Shown here: positions 17,789 to 25,613 of the stretch, in pieces
Position numbering within the stretch: the stretch's first letter is position 1
How the letters are laid out: each line of letters opens with the position of its first letter
Source of the DNA: Dysgonomonas sp. 511
Lineage (GTDB): Bacteria > Bacteroidota > Bacteroidia > Bacteroidales > Dysgonomonadaceae
Direction: 5' to 3'
Assembly: GCF_010501105.1 (NCBI RefSeq)
Contig: NZ_QVMQ01000019.1
Coordinates: 42,406 to 100,193, forward strand
Length of the DNA: 57,788 nt
Notes under the pieces: model-generated
The model's input: the letters and a program-made list of their open reading frames with translations, nothing else
Told to the model about the DNA's origin: nothing
Databases searched by the model: none
Translations under genes and position numbers: made by a program

Positions 17789-19044
17789 AATTCGATACTA
17801 TAATAATAGGCGGGGGGCTTGCCGGTCTGGCTTGTGGCATCAGGCTTGCCCAAAACAACCAGCGATGTGCCATTGTTTCGTCAGGACAAAGTTCTTTATG
17901 TTTCTTTTCGGGTTCTTTCGATTTGCTAGGACATACATCCGAAGATAAACCAGTATATGATTTATTAGAATCTCTTTCGATATTAGCCAATAAAGACAAA
18001 AAACATCCCTATTCGAAAATCGGAGTTTCTAAAATCGAAAAATTACTGGAACAGTCTTATGCCTTACTAAATAATCTGGATATAAAAATGAAAGGCGATG
18101 TTCGGAAAAATCATTTCAGGCTGACTCCTATGGGTACGACCCGGCCAACCTGGTTGTCGGTAGATACCCTGGCTACCAGCCCATCGGCCGACAAACTGCC
18201 TTGGCGAACATTAGCTGTATGCAACCTACAGGGATTTACAGATTTTCCTCACCAGATATTTGCAGAGCAACTGGCATCTTTGGGCGTAAAAGTAAATACA
18301 CATTCTATTAAGGTTCGCTTTTTAGATAGCATAAGGCAGAATGCAACAGAAATGCGTTCAGCAAGCATTGCACGCTTACTCGAAAAGACGGAAAATCTTG
18401 AAGAGCTGGCAAAGGCTTTGAATCTGATAGCAAAAGACAACGATGCTATTCTCTTACCGGCAGCATTATACAGCGCTGACGGCAAAGCATTTGGCAAATT
18501 AAAAAACATGGTATTGGGGACTGAATTGTTTCTGTTGCCAACTATGCCTCCATCGGTTGTCGGATTGGAAATAGAATCTTCGCTTATTACTGAGTTTAAA
18601 GCACATGGGGGAGTATTCTTTGCAGGTGATTCGGTTTTGAAAGGTGAGATCCAATCGGGTAAGGTGCAATGTGTTTATACTGCCAATCATGGAGATATCC
18701 CTATGGTTGCCGATAATTACGTATTGGCTACAGGCAGTTTTTTCAACAAGGGGCTTATTGCTACCAACACCTCGATATATGAGCCGATATTTGATTGTGA
18801 TGTAGAATTTCTTCCAAACCGGGGAGACTGGTATTCGAAAGATTTATTTACAAAGCAAAATTATTTTGGATTCGGTGTTAAAACCACTTCTTCATTCAAA
18901 GCCCTGTCGGGAGGAAATCCGGTAGATAACCTGTATGCCATAGGCTCGGTATTATCCGATTTCAATCCTGTAGAAGAAGGTAGTGGAGCCGGGGTTGCCT
19001 TGCTGACAGCTTTAAATGTCGCTAACCATCTATTGGATAAATAA
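17785..19044 (+). CDS. glpB: Anaerobic glycerol-3-phosphate dehydrogenase subunit B
   Basis: A 419-residue flavoprotein subunit. The FAD motif IIGGGLAGLACGIRLA is at about 6-21, and a second nucleotide-binding signature lies near the end (NPVDNLYAIGSVLSDFNPVEEGSGAGVALLTAL). It matches the size and placement of GlpB, the subunit linking GlpA to the iron-sulfur subunit GlpC and the membrane quinone pool. It overlaps glpA by four bases and ends two bases before glpC. Confidence 0.92.
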   Translation: MKFDTIIIGGGLAGLACGIRLAQNNQRCAIVSSGQSSLCFFSGSFDLLGHTSEDKPVYDLLESLSILANKDKKHPYSKIGVSKIEKLLEQSYALLNNLDIKMKGDVRKNHFRLTPMGTTRPTWLSVDTLATSPSADKLPWRTLAVCNLQGFTDFPHQIFAEQLASLGVKVNTHSIKVRFLDSIRQNATEMRSASIARLLEKTENLEELAKALNLIAKDNDAILLPAALYSADGKAFGKLKNMVLGTELFLLPTMPPSVVGLEIESSLITEFKAHGGVFFAGDSVLKGEIQSGKVQCVYTANHGDIPMVADNYVLATGSFFNKGLIATNTSIYEPIFDCDVEFLPNRGDWYSKDLFTKQNYFGFGVKTTSSFKALSGGNPVDNLYAIGSVLSDFNPVEEGSGAGVALLTALNVANHLLDK

Positions 19045-19046
19045 GC

Positions 19047-20261
19047 ATGGATACAAAATCATTATATACAAGCCCTAACAATTTCGAAGAGTGTACTAAA
19101 TGTACAATCTGTACCACAGCATGCCCGCTATTGAATATTGTCGATCTATTTCCCGGGCCTAAGCATGCAGGACCCGACGGAGAGCGCCTGCGGTTGATGG
19201 ATTCTGAATTATATGACGAAGCTCTAAAATATTGCCTGAATTGCAAACGGTGTGAAGTTGCCTGCCCGTCGGGCATCCAAATCGGAGATATAATACAAGC
19301 CGCGAGAATAGAATACGGAAAGCAAAGTTTTAACCTGAGGAACTTCCTGTTGGCTAACACCGATCTGGTAGGTTCGCTGTCTACAATGATGGCGCCGGTA
19401 GTGAATGCAACAATAAAGACGAAACCTGTGCGCAGGATGATGGATGCGGCTTTGAGAATCGACCATCGCCGTATTTTCCCCAAATATGCTTCGCAAACCT
19501 TCGAAAGCTGGTATAAAAAGCAGGCAGATCTTCAGCAACGATACAACAAACAAGTCGCTTTTTTCCACGGATGTTATGTAAATTACAATCATCCGCAACT
19601 GGGCAAAGATTTAGTTAAAGTGTTTAATGCCCTAGGGATAGGAGTCCAACTATTGAAGAAGGAGAAATGTTGCGGAGTCGCCCTCATTTCCAACGGATTT
19701 ATTGACCAGGCTAAGAAGCAGGCGGAAATTAATGTTGCATCGTTGCACGAATCTATTATAGGAAACAATGTTCCGGTTGTAGGTACATCCTCTACTTGCA
19801 TTATGACCTTGCGCGACGAATATCCGCATCTCTTAGGCATCGACAATTCTGATATCCGCGATAAAACAGAACTGGCCACCCGCCATATCTACCGCTTACT
19901 GATGCAAGGCAGTACCAACCTGAAACTGAATGCAAAAAAAATAAAGGTTGCATACCATACTGCATGCCATATGGAGAAAATGGGATGGGCTTATTATTCA
20001 ATCGAATTGCTGAAGATGATACCCAACATTGAAGTGTATGAGTTGAAATCGCAATGTTGCGGCATTGCAGGCACATACGGGTTTAAGAGAGAAAACTACG
20101 ACACCTCGCAAGCGGTTGGAGGATCTCTGTTCGAACAGATAGAATCGCTCGATATTGATTTTGTCGTATCCGATTGCGAAACATGCAAATGGCAGATCGA
20201 GATGTCTACATCGCGTGAATGTGTCCATCCGATTTCTGTTCTGGCTCAGGCTTTAGAGTAA
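19047..20261 (+). CDS. glpC: Anaerobic glycerol-3-phosphate dehydrogenase subunit C
   Basis: A 404-residue iron-sulfur subunit. Two ferredoxin-type [4Fe-4S] motifs are visible: C16-x2-C19-x2-C22-x3-C26 and C63-x2-C66-x2-C69-x3-C73. Two CCG domains follow, with KEKCCGVAL near residue 205 and SQCCGIAG near 340, as in GlpC, LutA and heterodisulfide-reductase-type proteins. It passes electrons from GlpAB to menaquinone at the membrane. It is the last clear gene of glpABC; no glpF, glpT or glpK lies nearby. Confidence 0.94.
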   Translation: MDTKSLYTSPNNFEECTKCTICTTACPLLNIVDLFPGPKHAGPDGERLRLMDSELYDEALKYCLNCKRCEVACPSGIQIGDIIQAARIEYGKQSFNLRNFLLANTDLVGSLSTMMAPVVNATIKTKPVRRMMDAALRIDHRRIFPKYASQTFESWYKKQADLQQRYNKQVAFFHGCYVNYNHPQLGKDLVKVFNALGIGVQLLKKEKCCGVALISNGFIDQAKKQAEINVASLHESIIGNNVPVVGTSSTCIMTLRDEYPHLLGIDNSDIRDKTELATRHIYRLLMQGSTNLKLNAKKIKVAYHTACHMEKMGWAYYSIELLKMIPNIEVYELKSQCCGIAGTYGFKRENYDTSQAVGGSLFEQIESLDIDFVVSDCETCKWQIEMSTSRECVHPISVLAQALE

Positions 20262-20298
20262 ATATTTTAGAGAAATACCAATTTGAAATATACATAAT

Positions 20299-20490
20299 AT
20301 GAAAAAGACAGAACGGATTGAAGCGGATATTGAAAATTCTTCTGCGCAAATTGATTATATGGAAGTGAATTTTCCTGCCAAAGAGCAAGATCTCATACAC
20401 ATTGGTATATTGAATATATTGAGGGAAATATTCAGGTTGATAGATTTTCCGTCTTTAGCAACTAAAAAAAGCCACAGGAAGAATATTTGA
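20299..20490 (+). CDS. Small hypothetical protein downstream of glpC
   Basis: A possible 63-residue acidic-then-basic protein starting 37 bases after glpC. There is no signal peptide or membrane segment; the middle is helix-like (KEQDLIHIGILNILREIFRLIDF) and the tail is basic. I do not recognise a family. Position and ATG context permit translation as part of the glp transcript, but it may be spurious. It could also be a fragment of a larger decayed gene. Confidence 0.35.
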   Translation: MKKTERIEADIENSSAQIDYMEVNFPAKEQDLIHIGILNILREIFRLIDFPSLATKKSHRKNI

Positions 20491-20667
20491 TTGGCGATAT
20501 AACATCTAATTTCTGCCAAAATCGCCGGAGTATTTTATCTTGCCATTGCCCACTCCCAAATCCCTTTTTGCTAATTGCGCCAGAAGCAGGCTAAAAATAA
20601 GCAAAACGAGATATTTTCTAACAATTACTAAGTAACTTTACGGGATAATCATATATCTCAAAGCCAT

Positions 20668-21357
20668 ATGAATACCCAAATAAACCAAAGCCTGCAAGCA
20701 TTGAAAGAAAGCAATTACAAGGCATTCAACGAAAAACTGATCCCAACCAACTACGAAATACTTGGCATACGTATGCCCGCATTGAAGAAACTGGCAAAGG
20801 AGATAGCAACCGGGGTAGATGTCGATTCTTATCTAAAAAATGCAGAATATACGACATACGAACATATTTTGCTCTACGGGCTGGTATTAGGACAGCTCAA
20901 AAAACCGGAACTAGAAACAGTGTTCAATTATTTAGACCCTCTTATCCTGAAGTTTGACAACTGGGCGCATGTGGATACAATTGTCTCATCGCTGAAAATC
21001 TTCCAAAAACACCCGGATGAAGTGCTGGCACATTACCTGCCGCTCAAGACACACGAAGGAGAATTCACCAAGCGTACTTTTATCATTCTCCTGATGGATT
21101 ATTTTATGAGCGAGACCCATATTGATATGACATTAAAGCATTTGCCCGAAATACAGCAGGGGCAATATTATGTAGATATGGCTATTGCCTGGGCGATTAG
21201 CGTAGGGCTTGTTAAATTTTATGACAAAACCATTCCATTGCTGGAACAGCAGGTATTCTCTAAATTTGTACATAACAAAGCTATCCAGAAAGCCCGCGAG
21301 AGTTACCGGATAACGCCGGAGAAAAAGGAATTGCTGAATGGCTTGAAAATAAAATAA
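20668..21357 (+). CDS. DNA alkylation repair enzyme (AlkD-like HEAT-repeat glycosylase)
   Basis: A 229-residue all-helical protein of the AlkC/AlkD family. It opens with a short helical segment and YEILGIRMPALKKLAKEI, as in AlkD, and continues with HEAT-like helices including YTTYEHILLYGLVLGQLK, FDNWAHVDTIVSSL and AIAWAISVGLVKFY. The length is typical (AlkD about 225-240). The family removes bulky or positively charged alkylated bases such as N3- and N7-alkylpurines. It stands alone, about 180 bases downstream of the small hypothetical frame. Confidence 0.85.
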   Translation: MNTQINQSLQALKESNYKAFNEKLIPTNYEILGIRMPALKKLAKEIATGVDVDSYLKNAEYTTYEHILLYGLVLGQLKKPELETVFNYLDPLILKFDNWAHVDTIVSSLKIFQKHPDEVLAHYLPLKTHEGEFTKRTFIILLMDYFMSETHIDMTLKHLPEIQQGQYYVDMAIAWAISVGLVKFYDKTIPLLEQQVFSKFVHNKAIQKARESYRITPEKKELLNGLKIK

Positions 21358-21477
21358 GGGAAGGGATACGTTAGAATAGGAACAACCCACAGCTGAGCTC
21401 CCTTGATTTTGTTATCAATGTACTACAATACAATCAGTTCAACATCGAAGAAACATATTAAAGCAAGAAGTATATTT

Positions 21478-22728
21478 ATGAAAACGTTAACTTTAACAAT
21501 CGCTCTCTATCTCTTTTTTAGCTTCAATACATATGCTCAAAACAAAAAAGAGAAAGACAACGACGACCGCACCTATTGGACTAGCCTGCTATATAAGATG
21601 GCTGCACCCGTACTGAGCAATATGAGCAAAGGCGAGCTATCTAAAAACATGCAGCTGGAATTAAGCCCGACATGGGACGGACGCAACAAGAAAGTCGCCT
21701 ACATGGAATGTTTCGGACGCCTGATGTCGGGACTTGCTCCCTGGCTTAGCTTACCCGACGACAATACCCCTGAAGGAATACAAAGAAAACAACTTCGCGA
21801 ATGGGCATTAGAGAGTTACAAGCACGCTGTCGATCCCGATAGTCCCGACTATCTCTTATGGCAGAACGAAAACCAGCCCTTGGTCGATGCAGCCTTTATT
21901 GCCAACAGTTTCCTGCGCGCACCCGAACAGTTGTGGGAACCGCTCGACAACGTTACAAAACAACGTTATATTAAAGAATTTCAGCAACTTCGCCGCATAG
22001 ACCCTCCTTATTCCAATTGGCTGTTATTTTCGGCTATAGTCGAAACTTTTTTGATGTCGGCCGATGCTCAATACGACAAATACCGCATCAACTCTGCCCT
22101 CCGCAAAATAGAAGAATGGTATGTAGGCGATGGATGGTATTCGGATGGAGAACACTTTTCCTTCGATTATTACAACAGTTTCGTCATTCAGCCAATGTAT
22201 GTAGGCGTTTTGGAAAACCTTCTGAAAAAGAAAGTCAGCTTGTCGAATAAGAATCAAAACAAGATTAACCAAGATCTGGATTTAGCAACTAAAAGGATGC
22301 AACGTTATAGCATTATCCTCGAGCGTTTCATCTCCCCCGAAGGTACATTCCCCGTTTTCGGACGTTCTATGACATATCGGCTGGGAGTTTTCCAACCACT
22401 GGCATTACTAGCCCTACAGGAAAAACTACCTCAGGAACTAACAGAAGGACAAGTAAGAAGCGCACTCACTTGCTCCATGAAACGGATGTTTTCGGTAGAA
22501 GGAAACTTTAACGAAAAAGGATTCCTTCAGTTAGGCTTCGCCGGACATCAGGTCGATCTTGCCGATTCGTACACAAACAATGGCAGCCTGTACCTCACTT
22601 CCGAAGTATTCCTCCCGTTAGGGCTGCCGGCCAATCATACTTTCTGGACATCACCTTCGCAAGACTGGACATCCAAAAAAGCGTGGAACGGACAGCCATT
22701 TGCCAAAGACCATGCAATAAGAGACTGA
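21478..22728 (+). CDS. DUF2264 domain secreted protein
   Basis: A start at 21478 gives a 416-residue protein with a clean signal peptide (MKTLTLTIALYLFFSFNTYA-Q); a longer frame from 21403 adds an implausible 25-residue leader. The mature protein looks like DUF2264, an (alpha/alpha)6-barrel-type family often found in carbohydrate-utilisation loci (GRLMSGLAPWLSLPDD, EGWYSDGEHFSFDYYNSF-like and FPVFGRSMTYRLGVFQPLALLALQ segments). The biochemical activity is not firmly established, and a polysaccharide-degrading role is inferred from context beside two GH43 genes. A hairpin terminator follows. Confidence 0.7.
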   Translation: MKTLTLTIALYLFFSFNTYAQNKKEKDNDDRTYWTSLLYKMAAPVLSNMSKGELSKNMQLELSPTWDGRNKKVAYMECFGRLMSGLAPWLSLPDDNTPEGIQRKQLREWALESYKHAVDPDSPDYLLWQNENQPLVDAAFIANSFLRAPEQLWEPLDNVTKQRYIKEFQQLRRIDPPYSNWLLFSAIVETFLMSADAQYDKYRINSALRKIEEWYVGDGWYSDGEHFSFDYYNSFVIQPMYVGVLENLLKKKVSLSNKNQNKINQDLDLATKRMQRYSIILERFISPEGTFPVFGRSMTYRLGVFQPLALLALQEKLPQELTEGQVRSALTCSMKRMFSVEGNFNEKGFLQLGFAGHQVDLADSYTNNGSLYLTSEVFLPLGLPANHTFWTSPSQDWTSKKAWNGQPFAKDHAIRD

Positions 22729-22791
22729 TAGCAAGACAGGCAAGCCGATATTAACTCTTTATAGCGATTCCGGAAAACCACAAGGATATGG

Positions 22792-22827
22792 AAACAGGGA
22801 TGCTTTGTTACAAAAGCACCCCTGTTT
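22792..22827 (+). terminator. Terminator after the DUF2264 gene
   Basis: aaacagggatgcttt pairs with aaagcacccctgttt around a short loop, with one mismatch near the middle and a T-run overlapping the 3' arm (22825-22828). Confidence 0.6.
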
Positions 22828-22968
22828 TGTTACCTGAATGTTTTTTACACCATTTTTGAGCCCAAAACATAACCTTTGTTTAAAAGGAAAATACAATATT
22901 TGCATATAATAAATGAATTTGTCGTGGCTACCGAAAGGGTACAACAATCACATTAAAGAATAAAAGAT

Positions 22969-24033
22969 ATGAATAAAATATTGCTGCTTGCCATTCTCTT
23001 ACTCTCCGGCATCTCAACCGTAGATAGCCAAAACCACAACTCTGGAGCCGAAGAAAAAGATTATGCAGGCTATCTGTTTGCATACTTCAAAGGAAACAAC
23101 ATAAAAGACGAAGCCGTTTGTTATGCAATCAGCCGCGATGGATATAACTATCTGGCATTAAACAACAACAATCCTATATTAGACTCCAAACAAATCAGTT
23201 CGACAGGAGGAGTTCGCGACCCTCACTTGCTTCGTTGTCAGGATGGTAGAACATTCTACATGGTGGTCACCGATATGACCTCGTCGAAAGGTTGGGACTC
23301 GAATCGAGCTATGACCTTCCTTAAATCGGATGACTTGATAAACTGGACATCGAGTATTATAAACATCCAACAGAAATACCCGAATCAGGAAAACCTGAAA
23401 CGAGTATGGGCGCCCCAAACCATTTACGACCCTGCCGTTGACAAATACATGGTCTACTGGTCGATGAAACATGGCAACGGACCCGACATTATTTATTATG
23501 CCTATGCCAATAAAGACTTTTCCGGCCTCGAAAGCGAGCCTAAGGTTTTGTTTAGACCCAAAAGCGGAAAATCGTGCATCGACGGCGACATAATCAACAA
23601 AAACGGCATCTATTACATGTTCTACAAAACCGAGGGGCATGGCAATGGTATCCGCCTTGCATTGACAGACAGCCTTGCATCCGGGAAATGGCTTGAGCAA
23701 CCCGGCTACAAGCAACAGACAAGAGATGCAGTAGAGGGTTCGAGTATTTTCAGGCTTATAAACAGTGATACATATATACTGATGTACGATGTGTATATGA
23801 AAGGTAAATACCAATTTTGCGAAAGCAAAGACCTTGATATATTTAAAGTAGTGGACAATAATATTACGATGAACTTTCATCCGCGCCACGGCTCGATAAT
23901 ACCAATAACACGCCATGAACTAAAAGCCCTGACCGATAAATGGGGAATCCCCAAAGGCTTCGAAATGCCGGCAGACAACACCCCTGTACCCGAAAGCTAC
24001 TATGCCGATCCCAAAACACAATATTCCAACTAA
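22969..24033 (+). CDS. GH43-type glycoside hydrolase
   Basis: A 354-residue protein with a signal peptide (about 1-20) and a five-bladed propeller of the GH43 type. GGVRDPH contains Asp84, a candidate catalytic base. VWAPQTIYDPAVDKYMVYWSM is a typical blade core. SCIDGDIINKNGIYYMFYKTEGHGNG contains Glu222, a likely general acid. GH43 enzymes are mostly arabinosidases, xylosidases or galactanases; the subfamily and substrate cannot be fixed here. It lies upstream of a GH35 remnant and a second GH43 gene on the same strand, suggesting a plant-type galactan or arabinogalactan cluster. Confidence 0.8.
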   Translation: MNKILLLAILLLSGISTVDSQNHNSGAEEKDYAGYLFAYFKGNNIKDEAVCYAISRDGYNYLALNNNNPILDSKQISSTGGVRDPHLLRCQDGRTFYMVVTDMTSSKGWDSNRAMTFLKSDDLINWTSSIINIQQKYPNQENLKRVWAPQTIYDPAVDKYMVYWSMKHGNGPDIIYYAYANKDFSGLESEPKVLFRPKSGKSCIDGDIINKNGIYYMFYKTEGHGNGIRLALTDSLASGKWLEQPGYKQQTRDAVEGSSIFRLINSDTYILMYDVYMKGKYQFCESKDLDIFKVVDNNITMNFHPRHGSIIPITRHELKALTDKWGIPKGFEMPADNTPVPESYYADPKTQYSN

Positions 24034-24048
24034 ACCTTTGAAACAGGG

Positions 24049-24407
24049 ATGAAAACAAAAATAGCAACTTTAATCAATCTATGTACTGTATGACAGATAA
24101 GCCCTATATTGCCGAAATACGCGACATAGTAAAAGGTGCTGGGTTTACAGATGTGCCATTATTCCAATGCGACTGGAACTCCAATTTCGAAAACAATGCT
24201 CTCGAAGATTTAGTTTGGACTATTAATTTCGGTACAGGAGCCAATATCGACGCCCAATTCAAACACCCGCACCAAATTGTAATAGACCTAGGCGAAGACA
24301 AGAGAATAACAGGATTCTCGTACCTGCCCCGTGCCGAGGACAAGAAACCAGGTATGATAAAAGATTTCAAAGTATATATCAAGGCAAAACCATTTAAACA
24401 AAACTAA
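24049..24407 (+). pseudogene. Remnant of a GH35 beta-galactosidase (two internal deletions)
   Basis: Three pieces of a GH35-type gene are joined. An ATG at 24049 begins a signal-peptide-like stretch (MKTKIATLINLCTV) that stops at once. In another frame from about 24090 follows a segment with GH35 character (TDKPYIAEIRDIVKGAGFTDVPLFQCDWNSNF...WTINFGTGANID). It runs with no gap into a C-terminal F5/8-discoidin-like piece (HQIVIDLGEDKRITGFSYLPR, PGMIKDFKVYIKAKPF). Most of the catalytic barrel, including the nucleophile region, is missing. The surviving 108-codon frame could still be translated but not as a working enzyme. The next GH43 gene begins six bases later. Confidence 0.7.
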
Positions 24408-24413
24408 CCTATA

Positions 24414-25472
24414 ATGAAAAAGTATCTGATTTATTTACTTATCCTGTCTTGCATATTTGTTTGCAGCTGCGGACAGAAAAAGAACCAACAACAAGGCGAA
24501 GACGCGGAAGCAGAAGCCAAAATGATAGTATCGGGCGAAAAGTGGCTCGACACTGATGGCAACGCGATAAACGCTCACGGCGGAGGCATCCTCTACCACG
24601 ATGGCACATACTATTGGTATGGAGAATACAAAGGCGATTCCACATACTGGAATCCCAAAGTACCCAGTTGGGAATGTTACCGTACCGAAGCCGGCGGCGT
24701 TTCCTGCTATTCGTCGCAAAACCTTGTAGACTGGAAATTTGAAGGAGTGGTATTGCCATCGGATACAGTAAACGAAAGTTCGGAACTTCACTATTCCAAT
24801 GTATTGGAACGTCCGAAAGTGATATACAACGACAAGACCAAGAAATTTGTAATGTGGCTCCATGTCGATAGTCACGACTATGCCAAGGCTGCGGCCGGCG
24901 TTGCTGTTTGCGATACGCCTAACGGCAAGTTCGAGTACTTGGGGTCTATGCGCCCGAATGATGCCATGAGCCGCGATATGACATTATTTAAGGATGATGA
25001 CGGGAAAGCCTATCATTTCTATTCTTCCGAAGAGAACAAGACATTGTATATAAGCCTGCTTACCGACGACTATCTTAAACCCACAGGGCAATTCACCCGC
25101 AACTTTATAGACCAATCGCGCGAAGCCCCGGCTGTATTCAAGCAGAACGGCAAATATTACATCCTTTCATCGGGCTGTACTGCATGGGATCCCAATCAGG
25201 CGGAATATGCTGTTGCCGATTCTATAATGGGGCAATGGAAAGTAATGGGCAACCCTTGTTCGGGCAAAGATGCCAATATCACCTTCTACGGGCAAAGTAC
25301 AAACGTCCTTAAAGTAGAAGGTAAGAAAGACGCTTATATAGCCATGTTCGACAAATGGAACAAGACAGACCTCATCGACTCACGATACATCTGGTTGCCT
25401 ATCAAATTCAGTGGTGATTCCATTGATATTGCTTGGCAGGAAAAATGGAATATAAATGAGGCTTTTAAGTAA
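24414..25472 (+). CDS. GH43 lipoprotein, probably exo-beta-1,3-galactanase type
   Basis: A 352-residue lipoprotein (lipobox VCSC, Cys19) with a charged spacer to about residue 36 and a GH43 propeller. The opening WLDTDGNAINAHGGGILYHD followed by YYWYGEYKG is characteristic of GH43 subfamily 24, whose studied members release galactose from beta-1,3-galactan. Later blades include SRDMTLFKDDDGKAYHFYSSEEN, SREAPAVFKQNGKYYILSSGCTAWDPNQ and AMFDKWN. The subfamily call is by eye. It is the last gene before a strong hairpin and probably shares a transcript with the upstream GH43 gene. Confidence 0.75.
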   Translation: MKKYLIYLLILSCIFVCSCGQKKNQQQGEDAEAEAKMIVSGEKWLDTDGNAINAHGGGILYHDGTYYWYGEYKGDSTYWNPKVPSWECYRTEAGGVSCYSSQNLVDWKFEGVVLPSDTVNESSELHYSNVLERPKVIYNDKTKKFVMWLHVDSHDYAKAAAGVAVCDTPNGKFEYLGSMRPNDAMSRDMTLFKDDDGKAYHFYSSEENKTLYISLLTDDYLKPTGQFTRNFIDQSREAPAVFKQNGKYYILSSGCTAWDPNQAEYAVADSIMGQWKVMGNPCSGKDANITFYGQSTNVLKVEGKKDAYIAMFDKWNKTDLIDSRYIWLPIKFSGDSIDIAWQEKWNINEAFK

Positions 25473-25509
25473 GAATTAAGGCTCTAATATTATATCTAAA
25501 ACATGGAAA

Positions 25510-25552
25510 GAAGTTGAATTCTAAGTTTCCTGCAAATTTAGAATTCAACTTC
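25510..25552. terminator. Bidirectional terminator between convergent operons
   Basis: A 15-bp perfect stem (gaagttgaattctaa / ttagaattcaacttc) with a 13-base loop lies between the stops of the plus-strand GH43 gene and the minus-strand GH92 gene, with T-rich sequence downstream in both directions. Confidence 0.75.
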
Positions 25553-25613
25553 TATTTATTTCGAATTCACGTTAAAGCTAAAAAATATGCAACCATAATC
25601 AATCAGGAGTTTC

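Noticed and set aside
21403..21477. Upstream ATG of the DUF2264 gene
   Set aside because: It would bury the signal peptide behind 25 extra residues; the ATG at 21478 is directly followed by a typical signal sequence.
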